64,000 nt of DNA from assembly GCF_002245895.1 (NCBI RefSeq), contig NZ_NPJZ01000001.1, positions 310,001 through 374,000 on the forward strand, read 5' to 3'. The position numbers and the translations under genes are program-made. Of this stretch, positions 44,804 to 54,151 are shown in pieces. The notes under the pieces are model-generated. The model saw only the letters and a list, made by a program, of their open reading frames with translations, made no database searches and was not told where the DNA came from. This DNA is from Rhodococcus sp. OK302 (GTDB taxonomy: Bacteria > Actinomycetota > Actinomycetes > Mycobacteriales > Mycobacteriaceae). Every line of letters starts with the position of its first letter. The stretch's first letter is position 1.

Positions 44804-45915
44804 GCGACCACCTCGACGCCGGACGCGAGCTGAGCACCCAGACGCGCGAGGTCCGAGCTGGCACCACCGAGAGTGGCGGCAATCTGCTTGCCCCACAGGA
44901 GGTGACGGTGGACGGGGTAGTCGGTATCGACGCCCATGCCGCCGTGAACGTGCGTGGTGCGGTGGACAACACGCTGTCCGCCGTCGGTGGCCCACCACTT
45001 GGCGACGAGCACCGAGGTGCCGAGGTCCAGGCCCTCGGTGATGCGCCAAGCGGCCTGCCACAGTGTCACGCGCATCGCTTCGAGATCGATGTAGCAGTCT
45101 GCGAGCTGGTGGTTCACGGCCTGGAAGGTCGCGAGCGGACGGCCGAACTGCATGCGGCCGTTCAGGTAGGTGACAGCCTGAGCGACTGCGCCCGAGCCGA
45201 CGCCCCACTGAATTGCAGCCAATGCCAGTTCAACTCGATCGATCAGCCACGAAACGGTGGTGCCGTCGGCGGGGCCGATCAGCTGCGCCGACGCACCGGC
45301 GAAGGTGACGTTGGCACAGATCTCGTGGTTGGTGGACTGCGTCTGCTCGACCGTGACGCCGTCGGCAGCCAGATCAACCAGGAAGAGCGCCGCACCGGTA
45401 GCCGTCGTCGCGGAAACCAGTGCGCGGTCGGCGATATGCGTGATCGGCACTACGGCCTTTTCGCCCGTGAGCGTCCAGTTGCCGTCGGCATCCTGCGATG
45501 CCGTCGTCAGCGGGTCGCCGCCCGTGTACGGGCCGAACTCTTCGAGACCGATGGTCAGGAAACGGCTACCGTCGGCAACACCCGGAAGGAACTCTGCGCG
45601 AAGCGAATCCGATCCGAACTCGTTGATCGCGAAGGCTGCGAGCGCAGTCTCCCAGATGGGGACAGCCGCAACGTGGCGACCCTGCTGCTCGAGCAGTGCG
45701 TACAGCTCTCCCAAGCCGAGCCCGCCGCCGCCGAACTCCTCCGGCAATGCAATGCCGAGCAGACCGGTGGTCGCGAGTTCACGCCACAGTTCACGGTCGA
45801 CGCGCTCGGCGGAGAGTTCGATCTCCTTGGTGCGCTCGATCGTGGCCTTGCTGGTGAAAACCTCGTCGGCCAGTTCGCGAATAGCTTCCTGCTCTTCGCT
45901 GAAATTGAAGTCCAT
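44800..45915 (-). CDS. Acyl-CoA dehydrogenase subunit (ChsE1/FadE28-like)
   Basis: A 371-residue ACAD-fold subunit. It begins MDFNFSEEQEAIRELADEVF and has HGGMGVDTDYPVHRHLLWGK near the end. It resembles the smaller partner of the heteromeric steroid ACADs (FadE28, ChsE1). Such enzymes are alpha2beta2, each dimer interface binding one FAD, and oxidise the three-carbon side chain of the steroid CoA. The partner is probably the other ACAD of this operon. It is translationally linked to both neighbours by overlaps. Confidence 0.8.
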   Translation of the reverse strand: MDFNFSEEQEAIRELADEVFTSKATIERTKEIELSAERVDRELWRELATTGLLGIALPEEFGGGGLGLGELYALLEQQGRHVAAVPIWETALAAFAINEFGSDSLRAEFLPGVADGSRFLTIGLEEFGPYTGGDPLTTASQDADGNWTLTGEKAVVPITHIADRALVSATTATGAALFLVDLAADGVTVEQTQSTNHEICANVTFAGASAQLIGPADGTTVSWLIDRVELALAAIQWGVGSGAVAQAVTYLNGRMQFGRPLATFQAVNHQLADCYIDLEAMRVTLWQAAWRITEGLDLGTSVLVAKWWATDGGQRVVHRTTHVHGGMGVDTDYPVHRHLLWGKQIAATLGGASSDLARLGAQLASGVEVVA

Positions 45916-46862
45916 CAGTGCTCCTCGCGTGCGGCCGGCCGGAACGCGGGAAGCGTCAGATCCGGGTCGGCGTCGATCCAGTCAAGTTCCACGGGCATGT
46001 CGACCACGACATCTTCGGGCGCAATACCCACCATGTTGGCGATCAATCGGGTTCCCTCTTCGAGTTCGATGACCGCAACGATGAGCGGGTAATCGAAAGC
46101 ACCGATCTTGGGGTGGTGATTGACCACGAAGCTGTACACCGTGCCGCGACCGGTCGAGTCGATCGTGTCCCACGCGAGTGACTGGCATTCGCCGCACATC
46201 GGTCCGGTGGGATGACGAAGGGTCTTGCAGTCGGTGCAGCGCTGGATCACCAGGCGGTGTTCCTTGGCAGCTTCGAACCAGAAAGCGTTGTCCGCGTTGA
46301 GCGCCGGACGCGGACGCAGCTCGCGCGGAGCCTCCGGAGCCTTGGCTTCCTGCGGCTTGAACCGCAAGGTCCGCCAACGCTGCGTGCCGACAACCTGGTC
46401 GTCACCGTTGCGGTAGGTCTTGAGCGTCGTCACGAAGTGGCCGACGCCGAGGCCGGTCTTCTTCTCCGGGGAAATCGACTCGATGACCTCGGTGTAATTG
46501 ATCCGATCGCCGGGGCGCAGTTCGGTGAAGAACTCCTGATCGGAATCGGTGGCCACGACGGAGCTGTATCCGGCGGCGTCGAGAGTGGCGATCAGATCGG
46601 TCCACACCTGCGACGGGTCGTTGCCGGCCATCTTGTCGGTGAAGGTGCGCATGATCCAGACCTGGAGCATCTGCGCGGGAGCAACGACGCCGTCGCGGCC
46701 GGTGGCGCGCGCAGCTTCGTCGTCGAGGTAAACGGGGTTTGCGTCGCCCATGGTCTCGACCCAATGCCGGATCATGGGGATGTTGACCTCGTCAGGTCCC
46801 CACGTGGTGGGAACGAGCGTCTGGCCTACAAAGGCTTCGAGTTGCGTCTGAAAGTCGCTCAC
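45915..46862 (-). CDS. chsH2: ChsH2-like MaoC-DUF35 protein
   Basis: A 315-residue fusion. Residues 1-170 are a hot-dog domain without catalytic His (GDANPVYLDDEAARATGRDG). From about 180 a DUF35 part follows: a zinc ribbon, RCTDCKTLRHPTGPMCGECQS (four Cys), and an OB-like barrel. In the steroid system the hot-dog part pairs with ChsH1 and the DUF35 part holds Ltp2, coupling hydration and cleavage. GTG start at 46862 overlaps the preceding stop (GTGA). Length and layout agree with mycobacterial Rv3542c. Confidence 0.85.
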   Translation of the reverse strand: MSDFQTQLEAFVGQTLVPTTWGPDEVNIPMIRHWVETMGDANPVYLDDEAARATGRDGVVAPAQMLQVWIMRTFTDKMAGNDPSQVWTDLIATLDAAGYSSVVATDSDQEFFTELRPGDRINYTEVIESISPEKKTGLGVGHFVTTLKTYRNGDDQVVGTQRWRTLRFKPQEAKAPEAPRELRPRPALNADNAFWFEAAKEHRLVIQRCTDCKTLRHPTGPMCGECQSLAWDTIDSTGRGTVYSFVVNHHPKIGAFDYPLIVAVIELEEGTRLIANMVGIAPEDVVVDMPVELDWIDADPDLTLPAFRPAAREEH

Positions 46863-48025
46863 TTGACCCTCTTTTCGCGGACCAAGCCGAGGCCGATGGT
46901 GCCGACCATGTCACGCAGAACCTCGTTGACGCCGCCACCGAAGGTGTTCACGACGCCCTGACGGGAGATCTGCTCGATCTGACCGGCGAGGATCGCGCCC
47001 GGCGACTCGGGACGGATACGTCCCGCGGAGCCGAGGATTCCGAGGAGTGTGCGGTACACGTCGACGTGAGTTTCGGTGCCGTACGTCTTGGTGGCACCGG
47101 CGTCGGCTCCTGAGAGCGTGTCCTGGGCGACGGCAGCCGTCATCTTCCAGTTCAGCAGACGCATCGCTTCGAGCTTCGCATGCGTGCGAGCGAAATCCTG
47201 CTGGACCCAAGGGATGTCGATGGTGCCGTTTTCCTTGGCCCAGTCCAGGACCAGGTTCCACAGGCCGTACGTACGACCACCGATGGCGGCCAAGCCAACT
47301 CGCTCGTGGTTGAGCTGCGCGGTGATCAGCTTCCAGCCGCCGTTGACCTCACCGACAACGTCCTTTGCGGGGACGCGGATGCCGGCGTAGTACGTCGACG
47401 TCACCATCAGACCGCCGACAGTGTTGATCGGCGACCACTCGAAGCCGGGGTCAGCCGTCGGCACGATCAGGATCGAGATGCCCTTGTGCTTGGGAGCGTC
47501 GGCGTCCGTGCGAGCCGCGAGCCAGACGTAGTCAGCAGTATTGGCACCACTGGTGAAGATCTTGTTGCCGTCGACAACCCACTCTTCACCGTCGAGCACT
47601 GCGCGAGTCTTGAGCGAAGCCAAGTCGGTTCCGGCCTCGGGCTCGGTGTAACCGATAGCGAAGACGATGTCACCGGCGAGGATGCCCGGAAGGAAACGTT
47701 CCTTCTGCTCCTCGGTGCCGTACTTCATCAACGTCGGGCCGACGGTATTGACGGTCACGAAGGGGAAAGGCAGACCGGCGCGCTGAACCTCGTCGAAGAA
47801 CACGAACTGCTCTTCGATGGAGCGGCCCTGGCCACCGAACTCCACAGGCCAGCCGATACCGAGCCAGCCGTCCTTGCCGAGCAACTTCACGATCTCGCGG
47901 AAGTACTCGCCGCCCACACCTTGTTCACCGGCAGCGCGGCGCTTCTCTTCCGGCAGCAGCGCTGCGAAGTACGCGCGCAACTCCTTGCGGAGCTCCTGCT
48001 GCTCGGGCGATTCCCTCAGATCCAT
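46859..48025 (-). CDS. Acyl-CoA dehydrogenase subunit (ChsE2/FadE29-like)
   Basis: A 388-residue ACAD, close to FadE29 in pattern: IGYTEPEAGTDLASLKTRAV, KIFTSGANTADYVWLAARTD, KHKGISILIVPT and the C-terminal TFGGGVNEVLRDM. ATG 48025 follows AGGAG at seven bases; the frame opens at 48079. It is the first gene of the six-gene operon. Together with the FadE28-like subunit it should form the heteromeric dehydrogenase. In Mycobacterium tuberculosis the two ACAD genes adjoin; here the ChsH2 gene lies between them. Confidence 0.84.
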   Translation of the reverse strand: MDLRESPEQQELRKELRAYFAALLPEEKRRAAGEQGVGGEYFREIVKLLGKDGWLGIGWPVEFGGQGRSIEEQFVFFDEVQRAGLPFPFVTVNTVGPTLMKYGTEEQKERFLPGILAGDIVFAIGYTEPEAGTDLASLKTRAVLDGEEWVVDGNKIFTSGANTADYVWLAARTDADAPKHKGISILIVPTADPGFEWSPINTVGGLMVTSTYYAGIRVPAKDVVGEVNGGWKLITAQLNHERVGLAAIGGRTYGLWNLVLDWAKENGTIDIPWVQQDFARTHAKLEAMRLLNWKMTAAVAQDTLSGADAGATKTYGTETHVDVYRTLLGILGSAGRIRPESPGAILAGQIEQISRQGVVNTFGGGVNEVLRDMVGTIGLGLVREKRVK

Positions 48026-48159
48026 CGCGGTTCTCCTATGGCATTCATGGCTAGCACTATTGGTCTGGACGCTAACCACGTGTCCTCGCGGGCGCTGAAA
48101 ATGTCTCGATGAATGGGAAAACTCCGCATGAGACCCGTCACATAGGCTGAAATGGGTCG

Positions 48160-48612
48160 ATGGAACCCTCGGATCGGATCGCGCTCACCGACTTGGCCGC
48201 CAGGTACGCACAGGCCGTCGACCGCCGAAATCCCACCGCTCTTGCCGCTCTGTTCACCGAAAAAGCCGCGTTCGTCTTGCCGCCGGCCTTGAACGGAACC
48301 GACGCGCCGACGGAGATCGCGGGCAACGCGACGCTGTCCACCTCAATAGTCGACGCCGTCGCTCACCTGCATTCCACGCGGCACATCGTCCAGCAGCAGG
48401 TCCTCGATCTAGACACTCCGACCACCGCCCACGGTGAGGCCTACTGCTCTGCTCACCACATCTACCCGCGTGGCGAGGGTTTCCGGGACAACCTGATCGA
48501 ACTGCGCTACCAGGACAGTTTCGAGAAGGTCGACGGCACCTGGCTGTTCTCTCGACGAGAGTTGATCGTCGACTTCGCCGAGGATGCGCCGGTCATTCTG
48601 CTCGGCCGGTAA
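48160..48612 (+). CDS. SnoaL/NTF2-like protein
   Basis: A 150-residue protein with the NTF2-like cone fold: RIALTDLAARYAQAVDRRNPTALAALFTEKAAFVLPP at the start and FEKVDGTWLFSRRELIVDF at the end. Such proteins include isomerases and dehydratases acting on steroid- or polyketide-like substrates. It is divergent from the ACAD operon by about 134 bp, in which I saw no KstR- or KstR2-like palindrome. It may be cotranscribed with the Eis-like gene (41 bp gap). Confidence 0.8.
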   Translation: MEPSDRIALTDLAARYAQAVDRRNPTALAALFTEKAAFVLPPALNGTDAPTEIAGNATLSTSIVDAVAHLHSTRHIVQQQVLDLDTPTTAHGEAYCSAHHIYPRGEGFRDNLIELRYQDSFEKVDGTWLFSRRELIVDFAEDAPVILLGR

Positions 48613-48653
48613 CGCTGTGCGCACATCGCGGATCTGTGCCAGCATCGATAAGC

Positions 48654-49859
48654 GTGAGCACTGACAGCAAGATCGCAATCCGAACCGCCACCGAAGCCGA
48701 TTGGCCGGCGATCCAGTTGCTCGACTCCACCGGGTTCGGATTCCACCCGTCGGCAGCCGACAAGACGCTCACCCGGGCGCTCTACAAGCCCGAGGACATC
48801 GTCGTCGCGACGGATGGCGACCAGGTTGTCGGCCTGGCCATCGAGTTCGACATGGAGTTCACGGTGCCCGGCGGTCACCAAGTACCCAGCCGAGGCATCA
48901 CCTGGGTGTCCGTCGCCCCGACACACCGTCGTCGTGGGATCTTGCGCTCGATGTTCACTCGGCTGCACCAGCACATCGCGTCGAGCGGCGCTCCCCTGGT
49001 CGCGCTGACAGCCAGCGACGCCCGCATCTACAACCGCTTCGGCTACGGACCCGCAACCGTCAGCGAAGGGATCTCGCTGGACCGTCGATTCGCCGAATTT
49101 CGCGCCGAGGCTCCCGACGCGAGTGGTGTGTCCATCACCGACGCACCGACCGCGGCGACGCTACTTCCGGGCATCTACGATCGCTGGCGCCTCGCGACTC
49201 CCGGCGTGCAAAAGCGTCCGCAAGCTCACTGGGACCACACTCTCGCGGACCCGTCCGAGCATCGAGCGGGCGCTTCCGGACTGTTCTTTCTGACACATGC
49301 CGACGGCTACGTTTCCTACCGCCACCGCAATGAAGGGCACGACAGCATCGTCGAGGTCGACGAGTTCGTCGCACTTACGACGGATGTGTACGCGGCCTTG
49401 TGGCGGACGTTGTGCGGGCTCGATCTCGTGACCCGTATCGAGGCTCGGCAGCATCCGGAAGATCCGTTGCGGCTGATGCTGACGGACTACCGGTTGGTGC
49501 GGACCACCCGCCGATCCGACCGGCTGTGGCTGCGGATCATGGACGTTCCGGCAGCCCTCGAGGCCCGCGAATATGCCGCTGACCTCGACACCGTCATCAC
49601 GATCGAAGATCCGTTCCTCGATGCCGGTGGCAGCTTCGCGCTGACAATTCGCGGCGGCAAGGCCACCTGCACGCCCACCGACGCCGATGCCCGGATCACC
49701 ATGCCGTCCGACGTTCTGAGCAGTGTGTACCTGGGCGCACACCAGGCCAGAACCTTTGCGGCAGCGGGCCGAATCCAAGCCTCCGACGATCTCGAGATTC
49801 ACCGCTTCGACGTCGCCTTCGGCACCGCGCGTCCGGCTGTGCTGGGGTACGGGTTCTAA
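48654..49859 (+). CDS. Eis-like GNAT N-acetyltransferase
   Basis: A 401-residue Eis-family protein: N-terminal GNAT domain with acetyl-CoA motif VAPTHRRRGILRSMF, a second GNAT-like domain, and a C-terminal sterol-carrier-like domain ending GYGF, whose terminal carboxylate is the catalytic base in Eis. Eis acetylates amines of aminoglycosides and of proteins. GTG 48654 is chosen; GTG 48636 is also possible and neither has a strong ribosome site. The neighbours give no clue to the substrate. Confidence 0.85.
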   Translation: MSTDSKIAIRTATEADWPAIQLLDSTGFGFHPSAADKTLTRALYKPEDIVVATDGDQVVGLAIEFDMEFTVPGGHQVPSRGITWVSVAPTHRRRGILRSMFTRLHQHIASSGAPLVALTASDARIYNRFGYGPATVSEGISLDRRFAEFRAEAPDASGVSITDAPTAATLLPGIYDRWRLATPGVQKRPQAHWDHTLADPSEHRAGASGLFFLTHADGYVSYRHRNEGHDSIVEVDEFVALTTDVYAALWRTLCGLDLVTRIEARQHPEDPLRLMLTDYRLVRTTRRSDRLWLRIMDVPAALEAREYAADLDTVITIEDPFLDAGGSFALTIRGGKATCTPTDADARITMPSDVLSSVYLGAHQARTFAAAGRIQASDDLEIHRFDVAFGTARPAVLGYGF

Positions 49860-49925
49860 CTTTCGATGAACATCGGGGAAACGGATATTTATGCTGTCCG
49901 GCGTCCACCCGGTTAGCCTCGAACC

Positions 49926-50471
49926 ATGGCGTTTGTAGGAAAACTGGTCAACAGCCTTCCGGAGAAGGTTCTCGTGCGGGTTCTCCCGCACGCCGAGATG
50001 CTCAAGTTCCTGGTGGTCGGAGGCATCGCCTTCGTCGTCACGACCGTCTTGTTCTTCGGCATCAAGTGGACGGTTCTACCTCAGCATCCAGTCACGGCCA
50101 ACATCATCGCGGTCTTGGTCGCGACGGTTCTGTCGTATGTCCTGAACCGTGAATGGTCCTTCGCCGAGCGAGGCGGACGGCAACGACACCATGAAGCTGC
50201 ACTCTTCTTCATCGTCGCCGGCATCGGCCTGGCCATCAATCAGGTCCCGCTCTGGATCTCGAGCTACGTGTTCGATCTCCGCCAGCCCAACGTCTCCGTG
50301 TTGATGGAGAACTTCTCCGACTTCATCAGCGGATCCATCATCGGCACCTTGCTGGCAACAGTCTTCCGGTGGTGGGCGATGCGCAAATTCGTCTTCCCGG
50401 AAGAGTCCATCGACGGCGAGATGATTCGCGATATCGAAGCAACGCCTCCGGTCACCTCCTCCGAGAGCTGA
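49926..50471 (+). CDS. GtrA-like membrane protein
   Basis: A 181-residue GtrA family protein with four predicted helices: LKFLVVGGIAFVVTTVLFFGI, ANIIAVLVATVLSYVLNREWSF, ALFFIVAGIGLAINQVPLWI and the region FISGSIIGTLLATVFRWWAMRKFVF. Such proteins flip polyprenyl-phosphate sugars or help cell-wall polysaccharide synthesis. It is followed by a strong bidirectional terminator. Confidence 0.85.
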   Translation: MAFVGKLVNSLPEKVLVRVLPHAEMLKFLVVGGIAFVVTTVLFFGIKWTVLPQHPVTANIIAVLVATVLSYVLNREWSFAERGGRQRHHEAALFFIVAGIGLAINQVPLWISSYVFDLRQPNVSVLMENFSDFISGSIIGTLLATVFRWWAMRKFVFPEESIDGEMIRDIEATPPVTSSES

Positions 50472-50486
50472 CGCTCGGAAATACAC

Positions 50487-50525
50487 AAAAGCGGTCTGCA
50501 GCATTGATGCTGCAGACCGCTTTTT
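50487..50525. terminator. Bidirectional terminator, about 17-bp stem
   Basis: AAAAGCGGTCTGCAGCAT pairs with its exact inverse around a minimal loop and ends in five T on the plus strand, five A/U on the other. It lies between the convergent GtrA-like and LLM oxidoreductase genes. Confidence 0.9.
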
Positions 50526-50531
50526 GTTAGG

Positions 50532-51413
50532 TCAGTTGGTCAGACCCAGCCTCTTCGAGCATTCCGTCATCTCGTCGATGATGAGCTCCAACGACGTGCC
50601 GCGGCGACTCGCGGACAGCACGATTCGGTCGGCTCCCAAGCCCCGTGCCCAATCAAGTTTCGCTTCGTCCAACCGCGGCAGCGTTGCACCGAGAACCACG
50701 GAAACCTCAGCCGGATCGCGATCGGCCTTGACGGCAGCAGCTTTCATAGCCGCGATGGCCTTGTCGAGTTCTTCGCCGGCCAAACCGAGAGGCTGGAATC
50801 CGTTGCCCAACCGGCCGGCGCGGCGGGCTGCCGCCAGACTGTGTCCACCGATGTACAGCGGCACACCGGATTCGCTGTGCGGCTTCGGCCAGCTGTACGC
50901 ACCCTTGAACGAGTAATACTCGCCGTCGAAATCGACGGCTTCCTTACCGGCCCAGAGTGCGCGCATCACCGCGATTGCCTCGTCGGCAGTCTTGCCACGA
51001 CGCTCGAAATCGCCACCGCAGGCTTCGATTTCCTCTTTCATCCAGCCCAACCCCAGGCAGATGCGCAGGCGTCCACCGGAGAGTCGATCCAGCGTCGCCA
51101 GACGCTTGGCGAGAACTACGGGGTTGTGGTTGGGCAGCACCAACACTCCGGTGGACAAGCCCAAAGTGGTTGTTGCACCGGCAACAAACGAGAGAAGTTC
51201 CAGCGGATCCGGAATGTCGCAGTCGTCGGGGAGATGAGATTTTCCGGTCGGCGAGTACGGGTACTCACTTTCGGTATCGGCAATGACAACCGAATGCTCG
51301 ACTGCCGAGATCTCATCGAAACCGAGCGACTCCGCAGCCTTTGCGAACTGCAGAATCCAATCCGGATCCCCACTACGTCCCAGTTCTACCGGGACAACAA
51401 TGCCGAGCTTCAT
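50532..51413 (-). CDS. LLM-class (F420-dependent type) oxidoreductase
   Basis: A 293-residue TIM-barrel protein of the luciferase-like family. MKLGIVVPVELG, ISAVEHSVV, the long SGGRLRICLGLGWMKEEIEACG and VPLYIGGHSLAAARRAGRLGNGF are typical of the F420-binding subgroup. ATG 51413 overlaps the SDR stop. It is the last gene of a ligase-SDR-LLM operon. It probably reduces or oxidises a CoA-thioester or steroid-like intermediate with F420 or FMN; the cofactor cannot be fixed from sequence alone. Confidence 0.85.
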   Translation of the reverse strand: MKLGIVVPVELGRSGDPDWILQFAKAAESLGFDEISAVEHSVVIADTESEYPYSPTGKSHLPDDCDIPDPLELLSFVAGATTTLGLSTGVLVLPNHNPVVLAKRLATLDRLSGGRLRICLGLGWMKEEIEACGGDFERRGKTADEAIAVMRALWAGKEAVDFDGEYYSFKGAYSWPKPHSESGVPLYIGGHSLAAARRAGRLGNGFQPLGLAGEELDKAIAAMKAAAVKADRDPAEVSVVLGATLPRLDEAKLDWARGLGADRIVLSASRRGTSLELIIDEMTECSKRLGLTN

Positions 51414-52240
51414 GCTGTTTCCTCCAGAGTCGCCATCAATTTCGGACCGTCTACCACTCTGCCGAGGAAGCGCTCGGCGTCGGGCTCTGTTGCGAGCCAC
51501 ACTGCAGCTGCCGCAGGGACCGACGCCGGTGTGGCGGCAAATCCTGCATCCACGATTGCGTTTGCGCCGCCGCGAGCCTTACCCGACTCCGTGATGACAA
51601 ATCCCGGACTGAGATTGAAAGCCTTGATGCCTGCTCCGCGGTACTCCGAGTTGATCGCACCGGCAATGCGTCCGAACGCTGCCTTGGACGCGGCGTAGGA
51701 CAATCCCCACCCACCTTCACCGGGAGGCGCCGGCGGGTCCAAAGTAGCCGAGCCCGAGGCAAGTCCGATGACAACGCCGTTACCGCGCTCCACCATCGAC
51801 GGAAGAACTACCTGCACCAAGGCAAGCTGATGCAGGTAGTTTCCGACAACCATCGCCTGAGCGTCGTCGATCTCGATATCGAGAATTCGGTCCATGTTGC
51901 CGACAGTCTGCGCATAGGCGTTGTTGACCAGAACGTCGACGTGGCCCCACTCGTTCAGGACGCGCTCACCGGCCGCGATGACCGACGCTCGATCGAGCAG
52001 GTCCATCGGCACAGCCAACGCCCGCACACCGCACGCTTCGATCTCGGCTACCGTCGTCTCGAGACTGCCCGGGACTGGGATAACCTGCTCTCCCGCACGA
52101 GTTCTCGGCGCCGCGCGGCCCTCACCTTCATGAACGGTGCGGGCCGTAATCGCGACGTCGAACCCGGCGCGAGCAAAAGCCAGGGCGCACTCGCGACCGA
52201 TCCCGCGAGAGGCGCCGGTCACGAGCGCGACGCGGTTCAC
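51410..52240 (-). CDS. Short-chain dehydrogenase/reductase
   Basis: A 276-residue SDR from GTG 52240, which overlaps the ligase stop (GTGA). VNRVALVTGASRGIGRECA is the cofactor site, NNAYAQ replaces NNAG, and GLSYAASKAAFGR supplies Tyr and Lys. The loop region GSATLDPPAPPGEGGWG is unusual. It lies between an acyl-CoA ligase and an LLM oxidoreductase in one operon. Confidence 0.85.
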   Translation of the reverse strand: MNRVALVTGASRGIGRECALAFARAGFDVAITARTVHEGEGRAAPRTRAGEQVIPVPGSLETTVAEIEACGVRALAVPMDLLDRASVIAAGERVLNEWGHVDVLVNNAYAQTVGNMDRILDIEIDDAQAMVVGNYLHQLALVQVVLPSMVERGNGVVIGLASGSATLDPPAPPGEGGWGLSYAASKAAFGRIAGAINSEYRGAGIKAFNLSPGFVITESGKARGGANAIVDAGFAATPASVPAAAAVWLATEPDAERFLGRVVDGPKLMATLEETA

Positions 52241-53940
52241 AGGAACCGTGAACGCCCGTGCGTGTGGAACTCCTGCTCGAGTGCATCGCAATCAGCGTCG
52301 GACATGAGCTTGTACTCCGGGTTTCCGCGTCCGACCCAGTGGTACACAGGCTCTTCGGTGCGCCAGCGATCGATCTGCAGTTCACGCTTGAGTACCTTGT
52401 TGGAACCGGTGGTGGGCAGGTGCGTCGACACCCGGATGAACCGCGGCGCCGCCTTGGTTCCCAAATCTGCCTGCGCTGCAAGGTAAGCCGCGAACTCGGC
52501 CGGATCGAAGTCGGCAAGGTCGGCAACCTCTATGCCCGCCATGACCTGGTCACCCGATCGCGGATCCGGCACAGCAAAGACACCCGTCGCAATGACCTTG
52601 GGGTGGCGACGCAGAATGTGCTCGATCATCAGGGCCGACGTGTTCTCACCGTCGACGCGGATCCAGTCACCCTTACGACCGGCGAAGTAAATGAATCCAG
52701 CTTCGTCGACGTAGCCGAGATCGCCTGTCCAGTACCAACCGTGGCGAATCTTCTCCGCAATGGCATCTTCGTTCTTGTAGTAGCCCTCGAACTTCTGCGA
52801 GCCGGCCTTGTCGACCATTTCGCCGATCGCCTCGTCCGGATTGAGGACGCGACCGTGCTCGTCGAGCAACGCGCGCGGACGCTCTTCGCGAGTTTCCGGG
52901 TTGACGATGACGATGTTCTCGCTGGCGGGACGGCCCAATGCTCCGGCCGGCTGGTTCGGATCGAGTGTCACCGAACCGGCACCCTCACTCGATCCGTAGC
53001 CCTCGAAAAGCTGCGCGTCGAACCGACGGATGAACTCGGCCTTGTCACCGGGAGATGCCTCGGTGCCAAAGCCGTGAGTAAGGGTGTTCTTGTTGTCTTC
53101 AGGCTGCTCCGCCGTCGCCATCAGGTAACCGAGCGCCTTGCCGACGTACGTGAAATACGTTGCGCCGTAGAAACGTACATCGGGCATGAAACCCGAGGCG
53201 GTGAACTTACGCACGAGGCAGATTGTGGCGCCCTGCGAAAGCGCGGGTGCCCACAGTGCCATCAGCGCATTGCCGTGGAAGAGAGGCATGCAGCAGTAGC
53301 AGACGTCGTCGCGGTCGATGTCGTACTTAGCGCAGTTCGCGTAAGCCAAGCGGGTCAGACGGCCCTGGCTGCAGCGCACGGCCTTCGACATTCCTGTGGT
53401 GCCGGAGGTGAAGAGAAGAAGGAAGAGCGTCGTCGCGTCGACACCGAGATCGATCTGCGGCGTCTCCACCTGATGCGCGGCAATGGTTTCCGCGTAGGAC
53501 GCGTCGTCGACGAGAATGAAGCGATCATCCGTCAGGCCGAGATCCAGACCGGCGAGCTTCTCGCGGCCGGCCTTGTCAGTGACGATCATCTGGCAATCGA
53601 CGTACCGAACCTCGGCTTCGAGTTCAGCTCCACGCCGCGTCGGGTTGATACCGACGATCGTGGCGCCCGTGAGTGCCGCGCCGCCGAGCCAGAACAGGAA
53701 CTCGGGCTCGTTCTCGAGGAGAACACCGATATGGAACTGGCCGGGCGCACGAAGTGACTTCGCGTAAGAACCACGGGCCGCGCTTTCATGCACGACCTGA
53801 TCCCACGTCCAGTCCTGGGTGCGAGTCCGCAGTCCCAGATGTTGATCACCGATGCGGTCGATCAACATCTGCGCGACGTCCTCACGCTGCGGCGTCGCAA
53901 CGGACGTGCTCGTAGATGCTTCGGTAGCGGTGTTCGTCAT
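52237..53940 (-). CDS. FadD-type acyl-CoA ligase (FATP-like)
   Basis: A 567-residue adenylate-forming enzyme that activates a carboxylic acid as AMP ester and transfers it to CoA. LLLFTSGTTGMSKAVRC is the P-loop motif, EGYGSSEGAG and WYWTGDLGYVDEAGF follow, and GSNKVLKRELQ contains the catalytic Lys. The C-terminal portion GDWIRVDGENTSALMIE resembles the FATP/FadD17 group, so a long-chain or steroid-like acid is plausible. ATG 53940 is chosen (the frame opens at 54303). It is the first gene of the ligase-SDR-LLM operon and diverges from a second ligase. Confidence 0.88.
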   Translation of the reverse strand: MTNTATEASTSTSVATPQREDVAQMLIDRIGDQHLGLRTRTQDWTWDQVVHESAARGSYAKSLRAPGQFHIGVLLENEPEFLFWLGGAALTGATIVGINPTRRGAELEAEVRYVDCQMIVTDKAGREKLAGLDLGLTDDRFILVDDASYAETIAAHQVETPQIDLGVDATTLFLLLFTSGTTGMSKAVRCSQGRLTRLAYANCAKYDIDRDDVCYCCMPLFHGNALMALWAPALSQGATICLVRKFTASGFMPDVRFYGATYFTYVGKALGYLMATAEQPEDNKNTLTHGFGTEASPGDKAEFIRRFDAQLFEGYGSSEGAGSVTLDPNQPAGALGRPASENIVIVNPETREERPRALLDEHGRVLNPDEAIGEMVDKAGSQKFEGYYKNEDAIAEKIRHGWYWTGDLGYVDEAGFIYFAGRKGDWIRVDGENTSALMIEHILRRHPKVIATGVFAVPDPRSGDQVMAGIEVADLADFDPAEFAAYLAAQADLGTKAAPRFIRVSTHLPTTGSNKVLKRELQIDRWRTEEPVYHWVGRGNPEYKLMSDADCDALEQEFHTHGRSRFL

Positions 53941-54151
53941 CGTGTCCTGTGTCCTACTCGAGATGGGAAGAAACTCTTGTGCGCGCAGTACGCATTGAGT
54001 GGTTGCGCAGAGTGCGATTCGCTTCGAAACGCTATCGGCGCACCGAGGCGCGGAACGCGACCAGTCTCGCTCAGTGGTAACAGTCCCCGCAGATATCATT
54101 GGACGTGAGATTTTGTGTCGTGAAAAGCGCCACAAACCGAAAGGCCAATCA

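Noticed and set aside
48026..48159. KstR operator upstream of the ACAD operon
   Set aside because: I looked for the TAGAACGTGTTCTA-like palindrome and for CAAGnnCTTG; neither occurs in this gap.
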